A stretch of DNA of 64,000 nt from Yersinia kristensenii (GCF_900460525.1 NZ_UHIY01000001.1:3844001-3908000); one strand, 5' to 3'; positions 45,017 through 54,000 are shown, counted from the stretch's first letter. A program made the numbers and translations. The notes: generated from the letters alone by a model not told the origin.

Positions 45017-45588
45017 TATGCCACCTTACTCATCTGGCCCTTTTTTAAAACTCTCAAATCTGCTCTGGCCTGTTTTCTTATCTGTTCCAGCTCTTCAACT
45101 GTCCATCTGTGGGTTCGATTATCGTTCTCTAATGCTAAAACCCGTTCCTCACCAATTTTTCTAACGAGATTGCGCCGATAACGTCCGATATTTCCTGATT
45201 TGTAGACGTTACAGGAGGAACATTGAAGCCAGATATTGTCGTGGGTGAACCGTAAATGACTGGCTGATGCTGTCGTTCTGAAATGTCCCGCATGCCATGA
45301 ACTGGCGTTGTGAGTCCCACATGAAATACAGCCATCACCATTGGCTAAACAGGTTTCCCGTCGCAAGTCGTTCACCACTCGCTGAGTTAACGCAATCCAA
45401 TGTGATAAGGGCCGGGCATTCCTGCGACGGATTTTCAACTTATCCGCTCTTTCTTTGGCCTTTTTCTCAGCCTCATTTTTACGAACAAAAGCAATGGCAC
45501 ACTTTCCTCCGCAAACATGTTGAAACGGGCGTAACGGAGTAAATTCATCTCCGCACATTTTGCAGTTTTTGGGTTTGCGAGGCTTCAT
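45016..45588 (-). CDS. ninG: NinG (Rap) recombination protein
   Basis: 190 residues from ATG 45588. Zinc finger [20 protein letters not shown], basic helix, then NinG core [40 protein letters not shown]. Holliday/branched-DNA nuclease partner of phage recombinases. Overlaps NinB end by one base. Confidence 0.9.
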   Translation of the reverse strand: MKPRKPKNCKMCGDEFTPLRPFQHVCGGKCAIAFVRKNEAEKKAKERADKLKIRRRNARPLSHWIALTQRVVNDLRRETCLANGDGCISCGTHNASSWHAGHFRTTASASHLRFTHDNIWLQCSSCNVYKSGNIGRYRRNLVRKIGEERVLALENDNRTHRWTVEELEQIRKQARADLRVLKKGQMSKVA

Positions 45589-46037
45589 TACGCAACCTGC
45601 TGTTGTTTGAGTTTCTGATATTCGCAGCGCTCTGGAATAGTCAAATGACAACCTATTCCAAATGCCCAAGCTTCAATCTGATTTAAATAGAAATGCATAT
45701 CCCCCGTATTTAAATTCGAGGTTTTCTTCAAAACAGAAATAACCGTCACCTCCCCCGTTCGAAGGTCTATAATTTCCTTTTCTTCATAACCGAGAAACAT
45801 ATGCTTCATACTGTCCTTGACCCATTCTGGCGTGGCAAATGAATTCCCGTTCTTTTTCAGGTAATGGCTTATTTCTGAATACCACAAATGACTAAGACTA
45901 TTTTGACTTATACTTCTTTTATCCCGCCACTCGGTAATGACGACCCGATATCTTTTCTTCGTGGAGACGAGTTCTTTCAATAATTGCCAAAATGATAGCC
46001 GTGTGGTTTCATGGAAACAAAACTCTATCTTTTCCAT
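45588..46037 (-). CDS. ninB: NinB-like recombination mediator
   Basis: 149 residues: RYRVVITEWRDKRSISQNSL, SEISHYLKKNG, MHFYLNQIEAWAFGIGCHL. Binds single-stranded DNA in lambda-type recombination (Orf family). Directly upstream of ninG as in lambda. Confidence 0.87.
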   Translation of the reverse strand: MEKIEFCFHETTRLSFWQLLKELVSTKKRYRVVITEWRDKRSISQNSLSHLWYSEISHYLKKNGNSFATPEWVKDSMKHMFLGYEEKEIIDLRTGEVTVISVLKKTSNLNTGDMHFYLNQIEAWAFGIGCHLTIPERCEYQKLKQQQVA

Positions 46038-46076
46038 ATATCAATCCGATATATTATATCGCAAGGAATAATAAAT

Positions 46077-47048
46077 TTAAGCTGCTTGCCTTTTTTTTAT
46101 AAAATTCTCTTCTCGTACCAACTCACCTTTCATTAAGACGTCATTAAAATCCCCTTCGTCGGGATAACGTATTGTGACATCAATCAAATCATTCTTTGCC
46201 AGAAGGTTAGCATGAGCACAGGAAAAGGCCGCATATTGCCCTGTTGCTGAACTCTTATCCTTATCTGCAAAAATAATTAAATGTTTAACGCCTGCGGGAA
46301 CAATAAACTTACTCATAAAACCACTGTTAATTGTCGCCCATGTATTTACACCATAAATCTGATAAGCAGATAATGCAGTTTCAATACCTTCTGCTATTCC
46401 CAGCGTGGACGATACCGGAAACATCCGTATTGCAACCGAGCGCGTATATTCCAAATAATTTTCCTGTTGTAACGCCTTCATTCGTTTGGTACTGATATTT
46501 CCCAGTTGTGCTTTTTTATCTCCGTCCAACAATGTTCTGTGTAAATAACATAATTCACCGTAGCAATCTGTCGCCAATGAATAAAGCGTCTGATAAACAC
46601 GTCCGGCATGAAGTTGATTATCGTCAAACTTAATGGCATCAGTCGGTAAAACATTAATTCCGCGATTTCTTAAGTACCCTTCTCCGGTTGTTCCTCTTAA
46701 ACGGGAAAGATTTACATATCGGTTAATCACTTTCTGGCGTTGATTTTGTCTCTCATCATTATTGGGAACACAAACATGTCGGTAATCATTACCAATCAGT
46801 TTGTCTATTTCCGCACACAGTTCACTAAATGGCTTGTTCTGTGTTCGGATTAACAGTTTCATCCCATTGCCACTGCCACAACAGCAAATCCATGTTCCTT
46901 CACCGTTTCGGTCGTCTATGCGGAATTTTCCCTGACTTCCACAGACCGGACACTCCCCCTTGTAATGTCTTTTCCCTGTCACTGGGGGCAACCCAAAGTA
47001 TTCGAAAATTTTAGGCCAGTGGCCTTTTGCGGCTTCCAGTGTCTTCAT
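46077..47048 (-). CDS. Phage primase (zinc-binding, Toprim)
   Basis: 323 residues. N-terminal zinc ribbon CPVCGSQGKF..CCCGSGNG (35-62); Toprim domain with GIAEGIETALSAYQ (about 218-230) and HLIIFADKDKS (about 258-268). Makes primers for replication; overlaps the helicase gene by 4 bases. Confidence 0.9.
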   Translation of the reverse strand: MKTLEAAKGHWPKIFEYFGLPPVTGKRHYKGECPVCGSQGKFRIDDRNGEGTWICCCGSGNGMKLLIRTQNKPFSELCAEIDKLIGNDYRHVCVPNNDERQNQRQKVINRYVNLSRLRGTTGEGYLRNRGINVLPTDAIKFDDNQLHAGRVYQTLYSLATDCYGELCYLHRTLLDGDKKAQLGNISTKRMKALQQENYLEYTRSVAIRMFPVSSTLGIAEGIETALSAYQIYGVNTWATINSGFMSKFIVPAGVKHLIIFADKDKSSATGQYAAFSCAHANLLAKNDLIDVTIRYPDEGDFNDVLMKGELVREENFIKKRQAA

Positions 47049-48568
47049 GCTGCGTTACTCATCTTGCCGTGTTTCTGTCGCCACTTGGCATAAGCAATCT
47101 GTTTGTGTTTGATGTAGTTACTCACTTCCGGCGTTAATTCCATTGGAAAATCACTGAGTCCACGAGGCCAGACACCAAACTTGTCTTTGTAGGTATGAGC
47201 ACACCAACCATCTGAAACAGGTTTCCCCATCGCCTCGCGCTGACGCTGATAAAACTTAATCTGTGACCACCACGCCTGCTTTTGGGACTGAGTGTATACA
47301 CGCTCTTTCTTGTTGAGTTTATTCAGTCCACGGTTTGTATCCGTATCAACATCTTCACCGGCCAGCGGCTTAAACCCACATTTAGGGCAAACATAGACAG
47401 CCGCAGGTTTCATGAAATGGCAGGAAGGACACTCCTTCGGGAGTTTTTCGGCCTTTTCTTTCGCCTGAGCACTGGACGAAGGTTTCATGCCATCGTTCTT
47501 GCCCGGGAGTTCGTCATACTCAATTGCATCAGGAAAACCGAGACGATGAACGGTGCCACTGTGATCGAATATCAGGCAGGACTCTTTGCCTTCCGCCTTC
47601 CTCAATCCACGGCCAATTGCCTGTAACCAGCGGATCTCGCTTTTCGTTGGTCGGGCATAAATCAGGCAGCGAACATCACTATCAAAACCAGCAACCAGAA
47701 CACCCACACTGACAATGATTTTTGTCGCCCCTGACTCGAAACGGCGGATCATCAACTGACGCTCATCATGTGGTGTTTCGGCTACCATCACCTCGGCATT
47801 AATCCCCGCCTGACGAAACTGCAATGTCACATGATTGGCATGGGCCACATTCACACAAAAAGCTACCGTTGGCAGGTCTTTACCGTGCTGTAACCAGTTA
47901 TCAACGATATCTCCGACCAGCGCTGAACCATTCATGATTTCAGCCAACTGCGCCTCGTTGTAATCACGTCCGTAAGCCACTGTCTCCTGCGTTTTTACCC
48001 CGGTTAAATCTGGTTTGGTCGGCGCGTAAAATTCGTAGTGACTCAAGTCACCACGTTTGATTAATTCACCAATGGTGGTTGGCTTGATTAAGCGTTCGTA
48101 ATAGCGCCCCAGCCACGCAGAAAACGGCGTTCCTGACAACCCAATGGTTTTTATTTCTGAGTCTCTAATCACTTCCAGAATAGCTCTGCGCTTCATATGC
48201 GCCTCATCGATGATGATAAGGTCGATGTTATCGGGAAAATCCCTGCGAATAAGGGTGTCCGCACTGGCAATCTGGATCAGGCGACTCAGGTCATGGTTTG
48301 GGTGATCACGCCAGATGAAGCTGATCTCATCTTCCGGCAACCCGTACTCAATGAAACGCTGTGACGTCTGGTTAATCAGGATGGTAAACGGGGCAATAAA
48401 TAAAACCCGCATACCGCGATCAATAAAACCCTTGGTGATAAACGCAGATAATCCCGTTTTACCGCTTCCAGTAGGTGAGTACACCATGAACGTGCGGTTA
48501 TCCTTCCAACCGCTTCTGAGCATATTCAGTGCCCGTTCCTGCGCAAAATTTGGAGTAATATTCAACAT
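47045..48568 (-). CDS. Superfamily 2 DNA helicase (DEAH box)
   Basis: 507 residues from ATG 48568. Walker A SPTGSGKT 31-38, DEAH 121-124, GLSGTPFSAW motif III, IGRGLRKAEGKE motif VI, then a zinc finger CPSCHFMKPAAVYVCPKCGF. Replication helicase partner of the primase. Confidence 0.92.
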   Translation of the reverse strand: MLNITPNFAQERALNMLRSGWKDNRTFMVYSPTGSGKTGLSAFITKGFIDRGMRVLFIAPFTILINQTSQRFIEYGLPEDEISFIWRDHPNHDLSRLIQIASADTLIRRDFPDNIDLIIIDEAHMKRRAILEVIRDSEIKTIGLSGTPFSAWLGRYYERLIKPTTIGELIKRGDLSHYEFYAPTKPDLTGVKTQETVAYGRDYNEAQLAEIMNGSALVGDIVDNWLQHGKDLPTVAFCVNVAHANHVTLQFRQAGINAEVMVAETPHDERQLMIRRFESGATKIIVSVGVLVAGFDSDVRCLIYARPTKSEIRWLQAIGRGLRKAEGKESCLIFDHSGTVHRLGFPDAIEYDELPGKNDGMKPSSSAQAKEKAEKLPKECPSCHFMKPAAVYVCPKCGFKPLAGEDVDTDTNRGLNKLNKKERVYTQSQKQAWWSQIKFYQRQREAMGKPVSDGWCAHTYKDKFGVWPRGLSDFPMELTPEVSNYIKHKQIAYAKWRQKHGKMSNAA

Positions 48569-48578
48569 ACTCCCTCTC

Positions 48579-48953
48579 TCACTTGCCGTTAGTCGCCGAT
48601 ACCACATCAACACCGGAGGCGCTGAACCTGACAGCTCTGCCAGAACGGAGCAGAATGAATCCCTTTACTCCTCGAGTCTCCAGAGCACACACTTTCCGAA
48701 TCGAACGCTTACGAGGAGCATTACCATCAATCTCCACCACGCATTTCTCACCCTCCTGACAGGTAATGAGATAATCGACCCGACCAAAACCACTGCGACT
48801 CCCAGGCATCGGTGCAGGATAATTCGGTGTCAGGCTATAGCCCGCATTTCGGATCTTTGATTCAAAGAGATACAGGAAAGTGATCTTGTTTTCGATTTCG
48901 TCTGGCAGGAATGCCCCTTGTACCAGAGCTATCAGGTTCTCTTTGAGTGACAT
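48579..48953 (-). CDS. Putative small nuclease-fold protein
   Basis: 124 residues from ATG 48953. GFGRVDYLITCQEGEKCVVE and EIDGNAPRKRS suggest a PD-(D/E)xK-like core (Asp, then Glu-x-Asp/Lys), with a C-terminal FILLRSGRAVRF strand. Directly upstream of the helicase. Nuclease activity is inference. Confidence 0.5.
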   Translation of the reverse strand: MSLKENLIALVQGAFLPDEIENKITFLYLFESKIRNAGYSLTPNYPAPMPGSRSGFGRVDYLITCQEGEKCVVEIDGNAPRKRSIRKVCALETRGVKGFILLRSGRAVRFSASGVDVVSATNGK

Positions 48954-49229
48954 GATAATTTCTCCCATTAGCAGTTAAACAATTAGCATTCTGGATATTT
49001 AGACGTCTATATGTCTGCGTGTTTTGGGTATACCCCTATACAGTGATCTACTTAACCATCTGTGTTGTCTGGTAGAGCTTTACCAGCGGGGTTGCACCCC
49101 ACTACCCCGCAGGCACGTCCCCCCAACCCCCCTCTCAGGCATTGTTAAATAAAAATTAACAAACATAACAACCCTGTATCATTGGGAGGTGTTCCACCGA
49201 CACCTGATATCTTTCAATCAGCGTGTTCC

Positions 49230-49523
49230 TCAGGAACGTGGTGTTCCTGCCAGGGGCGGTGGAACGGTATACCCCTGTAATGCTCTGCCCTGATTCTTCA
49301 CAAACAGACGAAGCCTTGTATTCGCCTCTCGTCTTGCCCTGTTTTCACGTCTGAATGAAACAGGCTCAGAATCAAACGTTTCTTGATAAACAGCCGCATA
49401 CTTAACTGCGACTCTTCGCCTCAGCGAAGGTGGCAGCTGTAGCAGTTGCTCTCTAATCCATGCCTCATCGTCTTTACAGAACGCGGTTGGCATGTCGATA
49501 TGTCTAAATATCTGTGAATACAT
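49230..49523 (-). CDS. Hypothetical early phage protein
   Basis: 97 residues, Arg-rich (LQLPPSLRRRVAVKYAAVYQ, FRRENRARREANTRLRLFV). Overlaps the Cro-like gene by 20 bases. Position equals that of CII/replication accessory genes; no family recognised. Between it and 48953 lies a non-coding stretch with a GCGGGGT/ACCCCGC hairpin (about 49087-49112). Confidence 0.55.
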   Translation of the reverse strand: MYSQIFRHIDMPTAFCKDDEAWIREQLLQLPPSLRRRVAVKYAAVYQETFDSEPVSFRRENRARREANTRLRLFVKNQGRALQGYTVPPPLAGTPRS

Positions 49524-49707
49524 CCGGGTAAAGATCCTCTTTCTTCAATCCAGTCACCCGAACAAAATCTTCAATCCGTTTCCGGGGTAAATACCCCTTT
49601 CCACGCTGCTTCATCAGCGTAATCGCCTGTTCAGATACTCCTAGCCGTTGAGCAAGGGTTTTTTGTTTCCCCCCTACTGCCTGAACTGCTTTCTCTAACG
49701 GCGTCAT
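49504..49707 (-). CDS. Cro-like HTH regulator
   Basis: 67 residues from ATG 49707. MTPLEKAVQAVGGKQKTLAQ, RLGVSEQAITLMKQRGKGYL is a YdaS/Cro-type helix-turn-helix. Divergent from cI across 138 bp with operators, as in lambdoid phages. Confidence 0.85.
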   Translation of the reverse strand: MTPLEKAVQAVGGKQKTLAQRLGVSEQAITLMKQRGKGYLPRKRIEDFVRVTGLKKEDLYPDVFTDI

Positions 49708-49801
49708 TGGTGTTTCTTTCATAACGCCCTACGCTTAATAAACAAAATAAACACAACGTTAATTTAAATCAACACAAAAATCAACAAAATGGGGGTTGGA
49801 A

Positions 49802-49824
49802 AATCTAAACATAATGTTTAGATT
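49802..49824. promoter_or_regulatory. 23-bp palindromic operator in cI-cro intergenic region
   Basis: Perfect inverted repeat AATCTAAACAT-A-ATGTTTAGATT, 21 bases before cI. Likely a CI or Cro binding site controlling cI. AACACAA/GTGTTGATTT-like half sites lie between it and the cro-like gene. Confidence 0.7.
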
Positions 49825-49845
49825 TATAGTCAGAGGGGTACACTC

Positions 49846-50541
49846 ATGAGTAGAATTTCAGAAAGAATCAAATACTTACTTAAGCAAGAAGGATTGAAAC
49901 AAAAAGATCTAGCAGAAAAACTTCATGCAAGTCCGCAAACAATCCATAACTGGATAAAAAGGGATGCCATCAGCCGTGAAGCAGCGAATCAGATTAGCGA
50001 AACATTTGGCTACTCTCTTGATTGGCTCTTAAAAGGCGATGGAGAACCTAAGAAGAAAAAAACTTCGGATTTACATCCAGAAAAGCTCCCAATTTCACCC
50101 TGGGACAGCTCTACTCCTCTGGATGACGATGAAGTAGAAATACCATTTTTTAAAAGTATCGAACTAGCCGCAGGGCATGGTTGTTGCATGTCAGAAGATT
50201 ACAATGGCTTTAAATTGCGCTTTTCTAAATCAACTATACGGCGTGCAGGAGCATGTGCAGAAAATGTTGTCGCATTTAGTGTCCACGGTGGAAGCATGGA
50301 TCCTGTAATCCCTAACGGCGCGACTGTAACGGTCGATATGGGTAATAAAATAATCAAAGATGGCGCTATCTACGCCATAGAACAAGATGAGTTATATCGC
50401 CTAAAACTTCTTTACCGTTTACCTGGTCACCGCCTAAGCATACGAAGTTATAACAGGGACGAATATCCTGATGAAGAAGCAGATCTAAAATCAGTAAAAA
50501 TCATAGGTCGAGTTATTCACTGGTCAGTAATGGCGATCTAG
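49846..50541 (+). CDS. CI-type prophage repressor (HTH + S24 peptidase)
   Basis: 231 residues. HTH at about 17-40 (LKQKDLAEKLHASPQTIHNW). C-terminal LexA-like domain: cleavage site AAG-HG at 108-111, catalytic Ser150 in GGSMDP, Lys187 in YRLKLL. Maintains lysogeny and is cleaved during SOS. SD GAGGGG 8 bases upstream. A terminator follows. Confidence 0.92.
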   Translation: MSRISERIKYLLKQEGLKQKDLAEKLHASPQTIHNWIKRDAISREAANQISETFGYSLDWLLKGDGEPKKKKTSDLHPEKLPISPWDSSTPLDDDEVEIPFFKSIELAAGHGCCMSEDYNGFKLRFSKSTIRRAGACAENVVAFSVHGGSMDPVIPNGATVTVDMGNKIIKDGAIYAIEQDELYRLKLLYRLPGHRLSIRSYNRDEYPDEEADLKSVKIIGRVIHWSVMAI

Positions 50542-50566
50542 TCGTAACGATATATATTCGAATACC

Positions 50567-50594
50567 AAACCCTGCTTCTAGGCAGGGTTTTTTC
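50567..50594 (+). terminator. Terminator after cI
   Basis: AACCCTGC-TTCTAG-GCAGGGTT followed by TTTTTC. Confidence 0.88.
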
Positions 50595-50663
50595 ATCGTT
50601 TTAGTCTCTCCTCCCTCTTTAAAAATCAACACAAAGTGTATTTTTAAAAGAACGAAAATAAAC

Positions 50664-50700
50664 ATTTTGTTGACAACAAAATCAAAATGGTGTTTACTAT
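50664..50700 (+). promoter_or_regulatory. Rightward early promoter with operator
   Basis: TTGACA (50670-50675) with TACTAT/TATAAC-type -10 at about 50695-50703. The -35 is embedded in a 19-nt palindrome ATTTTGTTG-A-CAACAAAAT (50664-50682), so repressor binding would block it. It would drive the plus-strand early genes from 50854. Confidence 0.65.
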
Positions 50701-50853
50701 AACCATCACAGAAATACATCTGATCACAAACTACAGCAGCACGCAGCCCAGCGTTAAGGGCAACAGCAAACAGGCAGGACGCCCACGAAGTAGCCGCCAG
50801 CGGCGTATGAATAGCTGGATGATTTGCCGGTAGTGAATAGAGGTTAAAGAAAG

Positions 50854-51012
50854 ATGGATAGCAACGAGTTAAAACATGTAATTACCCTGCTTCTTGAGAA
50901 TGTTGAGCGTCTACAACAAATTGAACCCAATGCAGGCACTGAGGCCCGCATTTGGTTAGCCAGGAAAGCACTCCTTGATAGCGAAGAACGTTATCGTGGA
51001 TTCGCCGAATAA
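50854..51012 (+). CDS. Small early phage protein
   Basis: 52 residues, MDSNELKHVITLLLENVERL, GTEARIWLARKALL. SD GAGG about 11 bases upstream (GAGGTTAAAGAAAG). First gene downstream of the early promoter. Function unknown. Confidence 0.6.
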   Translation: MDSNELKHVITLLLENVERLQQIEPNAGTEARIWLARKALLDSEERYRGFAE

Positions 51013-51014
51013 GG

Positions 51015-51542
51015 TTATTTCAGTTTTTGAGCCAAAATATCCCATCTTTTTTGGAGATATGGCCAGTAATCAAGAGAAACAGTAAAGATAATCTCTGAAT
51101 TCCCCTTGGGGATGAAGGCAGGAGGAAACAATATGCCTTTGCTGACAAGGCTTCTGGCTACATGATTATTAATTTTTTTAATGACCTGACGGTTGGAATG
51201 AGCAAGGCAAAAAGAAAGAAGGTATCGCTCTTCATCAGTGAGCTGATCAATAACGCGGTTAATCTTTTTTGCCTTTCCTGAAGCTCGGTGTCTGTCACAA
51301 ACATCAGGAAGTAACGCTAAAGCAATCTGGAATATGTATTTCAGGATTAACGTGATGGTGAATGCAACAGCAAAACTGCAAATTTGGAGAGCATACGGTA
51401 TACCGATTTTAGCATTGATTAAATCCCTGAAATTATCAGGGACGAAAATCAATATTACCGACCAGATAACAACTGTGACCATAAATTGCTCAGATGATTT
51501 CTCAATAAAGGATTTAGCTAATATCGTAAGACTAGATAACAT
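51015..51542 (-). CDS. SieB-like superinfection exclusion protein
   Basis: 175 residues from ATG 51542; a longer frame from 51650 starts at TTG within a repeated element. Two membrane helices (about 20-38 and 55-80), then LTDEERYLLSFCLAHSNRQV and a C-terminal beta segment, the SieB family layout. SieB aborts infection by heterologous phages. It is antisense to the early plus-strand transcript, as sieB is in P22. Confidence 0.72.
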   Translation of the reverse strand: MLSSLTILAKSFIEKSSEQFMVTVVIWSVILIFVPDNFRDLINAKIGIPYALQICSFAVAFTITLILKYIFQIALALLPDVCDRHRASGKAKKINRVIDQLTDEERYLLSFCLAHSNRQVIKKINNHVARSLVSKGILFPPAFIPKGNSEIIFTVSLDYWPYLQKRWDILAQKLK

Positions 51543-51593
51543 ATAAAATAAAAAATTACTTGTTAAGGGGTTTTTATATATTACCACAGAACT

Positions 51594-51650
51594 TGTTGTA
51601 GGGGTATAACAAGACCACCGCCGCCTGAGGTGGATAAATAAGTCAGGCAC
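51594..51650. repeat. Repeat element 1 upstream of SieB-like gene
   Basis: GTTGTAGGGGTAT (51595-51607) then a CCACC..GCCTGAGGTGGATAAA hairpin segment closed by TCAGGC. The same words in the same order recur at 53224-53270. Minus-strand reading of both encodes similar peptides (IHxRR..TPTT). Confidence 0.65.
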
Positions 51651-51933
51651 TCAAAAAGAAAGGCTTAGGATTCCATCAATTAACAGTGGAATAAATTTGT
51701 ACAGTATTAACCCCTGAGCCTTTCTCTGTGAGTTACCCAATTAAACATGTGTGAATTCTTATTAATTCGCGCAGGGGATTACTACACCTAAAAACCAACA
51801 AGTATTACGCCACGGAGTGAGCGACGTAATCACTTCCCAGCCCCGAAGAGGGATCGACTGGCTAATGAGTTCTTTAAAGTGAATTTATCAAGCGTCTGTA
51901 TAGGCGCTTTATTAAATTCATTTGGAGGAATCA
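51651..51933. other. Leader region of early genes
   Basis: No gene seen. Contains GAATTCTTATTAATTC-like AT-rich DNA and a CTTATTAATTCGCGCAGG stretch; 51870-51915 carries TAAAGTGAATTTATCAAGCG / GCGCTTTATTAAATTCA, an imperfect inverted repeat just before the next start. Confidence 0.35.
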
Positions 51934-52173
51934 ATGAATCCACGTTTTGACGCATTTCTGAGGATTAATACCAACAATGTTTGGCGCTCTCATTCCGAGC
52001 GCAATGCTGCTTATATGACTTTCATAGCTAATATGAAATGCAAATATGTGAAACACAATAACCTCGACGAAAACACAATCGGCGGTGCTTATATATCTGA
52101 CCACGATGACTTTACTCGGTTTATTTTAAGCGAAGTCAATAAACGTTCAAATAGCATTTACAGAGATAAATAA
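51934..52173 (+). CDS. Hypothetical early protein
   Basis: 79 residues from ATG 51934 (GGAGG upstream). MNPRFDAFLRINTNNVWRSH, YISDHDDFTRFILSEVNKRS. No family recognised. Followed closely by the next gene. Confidence 0.62.
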   Translation: MNPRFDAFLRINTNNVWRSHSERNAAYMTFIANMKCKYVKHNNLDENTIGGAYISDHDDFTRFILSEVNKRSNSIYRDK

Positions 52174-52175
52174 AC

Positions 52176-52484
52176 ATGAAAAATCCAACAATGAAAATCG
52201 AAATCACTTTGACTTGTTCTGGTCACGAATCAGAAATGACCGCCAAAACAATTGGTGAAAATATGGGTAATGCGTCCCTTCGCACAAAAGCATTCTTTTT
52301 TCTCTTCAAACAAGCCATAGCCAATAAAGAATTCTTGGAAAAGCAACTTAAGAATGCTGAGAAAGCCTCTGCTGCCGCTGCGATACTGGAAGTATTAGCT
52401 GATGAAGAGGAATGTAACTGCACTGAATGTCTGAATAAAAAACAAAATAACCCAATTAGCGCTGTCGAAGTTGTCATTCACTGA
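52176..52484 (+). CDS. Hypothetical early protein
   Basis: 102 residues; central helix with Ala/Glu (KQLKNAEKASAAAAILEVLA), then CNCTEC, perhaps one zinc-binding knuckle. Coupled to the upstream gene. Confidence 0.6.
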   Translation: MKNPTMKIEITLTCSGHESEMTAKTIGENMGNASLRTKAFFFLFKQAIANKEFLEKQLKNAEKASAAAAILEVLADEEECNCTECLNKKQNNPISAVEVVIH

Positions 52485-52512
52485 ATGTTTTGTTGAAAAA
52501 TTTATCCGGTGC

Positions 52513-52545
52513 GCCGTAAAACCCCGTCCTTCAGGGCGTGGAGGA
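52513..52545. mobile_element. IS200/IS605-like end fragment
   Basis: AAAACCCCGTCCTTCAGGGC followed by GTGGAGGATGTCAA resembles the subterminal hairpin of IS200/IS605-type elements (usual form GGGCGGGGAGGATGTCAA). No transposase nearby. Could be a palindromic remnant. Confidence 0.5.
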
Positions 52546-52637
52546 TGTCAACAGTCATAAGTTTGCATGGAGCACCAAAAACCCTCGTTCCTCACCAGTT
52601 CGGTTTTTTTTGCTTTCTGATGTACATCATCAAAAAA

Positions 52638-53174
52638 TCAGTTTTTGTTAACTTCCTTGAAATATTCTCTAACCACTGCTGCATATTTTTGATTGATTTC
52701 ATACGACATTATCAAGCTCCCTTTAATGCGGCGTCGATGATGGGTGCAGGAGATAAACCGCTTCCTTAATAAGCTTGTGACAGACACATTATCTGGCGAT
52801 AACCACGCTGAACTTGAGTTAGCAAAATGTTTCAAGAAGCTTCTTTCGATAGGATCTAGATTTTCAATATCGCGAATAATGGCAATCTTTGCTTGCTGTG
52901 CTTGCTTATTCTTCTCATCAATCATGGCAATCTTTTCTTGATGTTTCTTCCACTTATTCATTCCCCGCTGAACAGCATCAACAATAACGAACGCCAGCGC
53001 GAACAAACAAAGTTGCCCTGCAAAAGGAATGTTCGACTTCTCATAAATCGACTCGGTAAATCTTGCTGGCATAAATAGAATAAGAAGGCACCAACCGATA
53101 AGAACATACATGACTTTCACCACTGGCTCGCTGCCAAAAATCTTGGCAATCCAGACTGAGATCCATTCGGGCAT
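52638..53174 (-). CDS. Second SieB-like membrane protein
   Basis: 178 residues from ATG 53174; frame extends to a TTG at 53276 inside repeat element 2. Two membrane helices (KVMYVLIGWCLLILFMPARF and FAGQLCLFALAFVIVDAVQR), a Lys/Gln coiled coil, then IENLDPIERSFLKHFANSSS. Architecture parallels the 51015 gene. Possibly exclusion protein; weaker match. Confidence 0.62.
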   Translation of the reverse strand: MPEWISVWIAKIFGSEPVVKVMYVLIGWCLLILFMPARFTESIYEKSNIPFAGQLCLFALAFVIVDAVQRGMNKWKKHQEKIAMIDEKNKQAQQAKIAIIRDIENLDPIERSFLKHFANSSSAWLSPDNVSVTSLLRKRFISCTHHRRRIKGSLIMSYEINQKYAAVVREYFKEVNKN

Positions 53175-53223
53175 TTTGAAACTCGCAAACTGTAGGGGTA
53201 TCAAAATGCTATCACAAAATCTC

Positions 53224-53270
53224 GTTGTAGGGGTATGACGGGTGCCACCTCGCCTGATGTGGATAAAAGC
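53224..53270. repeat. Repeat element 2
   Basis: GTTGTAGGGGTAT (53224-53236), GCCACC, GCCTGATGTGGATAAA and CAGGC. Its plus strand supplies the start of the AntA-like gene (ATG 53235); its minus strand supplies the 5' extension of the SieB-like frame. See 51594-51650. Confidence 0.65.
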
Positions 53271-53753
53271 AGGCAACAGACGCTAACAGCGTCGAATAGC
53301 ATAGAGTGTTGTTTACATTCTTTCCTTGGTGTAGGTAAACGCTTTGCCTCATGGATTACAGAGCGCATCCCTGAATATGAATTTGTTGAAAATCAGGACT
53401 ATGTGATTTTTTCCCAAAATCGGGAAAAAATAGGTAGAGGGCGTCCAAGCATTGACTACCACCTCACCCTCGATACAGCTAAAGAACTGGCGATGGTTGA
53501 GCGCAACGAAAAAGGTCGTCAAATACGCCGATATTTTATAGAGTGTGAAAAGAAACTGCGCCAACTAGCAACATCCACCGAACAATCCAAACATAGCAAA
53601 GTCCTTCTCCGATTTTATGGAGAGCAACTTATTAGCTCTCAACGTCTACCTGATAATTATTTCATCGGCCCTATAGAAACTTTTATTGAAGTTTTCAAAC
53701 GAAAAGGCCTGCTCGTCATTAATCCCGACGATCTGAAAAAAATAGCTTACTAA
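53235..53753 (+). CDS. AntA-type antirepressor with swapped N-terminus
   Basis: 172 residues. From residue about 32: LHSFLGVGKRFASWITERIP, ENQDYVIFSQNREKIGRGRP, LTLDTAKELAMVERNEKGRQ is an AntA domain. Residues 1-30 (MTGATSPDVDKSRQQTLTAS..) come from repeat element 2 and replace the usual first residues of AntA (expected to read ARDLHxFL). C-terminal 60 residues unknown. Third antirepressor-type gene. Confidence 0.75.
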   Translation: MTGATSPDVDKSRQQTLTASNSIECCLHSFLGVGKRFASWITERIPEYEFVENQDYVIFSQNREKIGRGRPSIDYHLTLDTAKELAMVERNEKGRQIRRYFIECEKKLRQLATSTEQSKHSKVLLRFYGEQLISSQRLPDNYFIGPIETFIEVFKRKGLLVINPDDLKKIAY

Positions 53754-53775
53754 TTCATAGCAACAGGAGTCACCC

Positions 53776-53949
53776 ATGATTATTTCAATCAGGGGTGGCA
53801 CCTCTATGGGTGCTACCTCAAAAAACTATCTGCTTTATATCCAGCATCATCCTTCTAATTGTTTGACCTCAAACAACTTTAGACCACCGCCCTCTAAAAC
53901 CTTGTGGCAACAATTTATTGAATTAATTAACCGGAGATTAGAACCATAA
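53776..53949 (+). CDS. Small early protein with leader-like N-terminus
   Basis: 57 residues from ATG 53776 (AGGAG 6 bases upstream). MIISIRGGTSMGATSKNYLL then a Pro/Asn-rich segment. The GGTSMGATS part echoes the MTGATS of the upstream gene. Function unknown. Confidence 0.5.
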   Translation: MIISIRGGTSMGATSKNYLLYIQHHPSNCLTSNNFRPPPSKTLWQQFIELINRRLEP

Positions 53950-54000
53950 ATATATGAAAATGGTAAAATTAGACCGTATTAGAAGTCTAAAGTAAAAAAC

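Noticed and set aside
49087..49112. GC-rich hairpin as replication origin or terminator
   Set aside because: No iterons and no T-run; left as a simple hairpin.
52509..52769. Plus-strand frame opposite the second SieB-like gene
   Set aside because: Overlaps an IS-end-like hairpin and the antisense of a better gene; no protein-like features.
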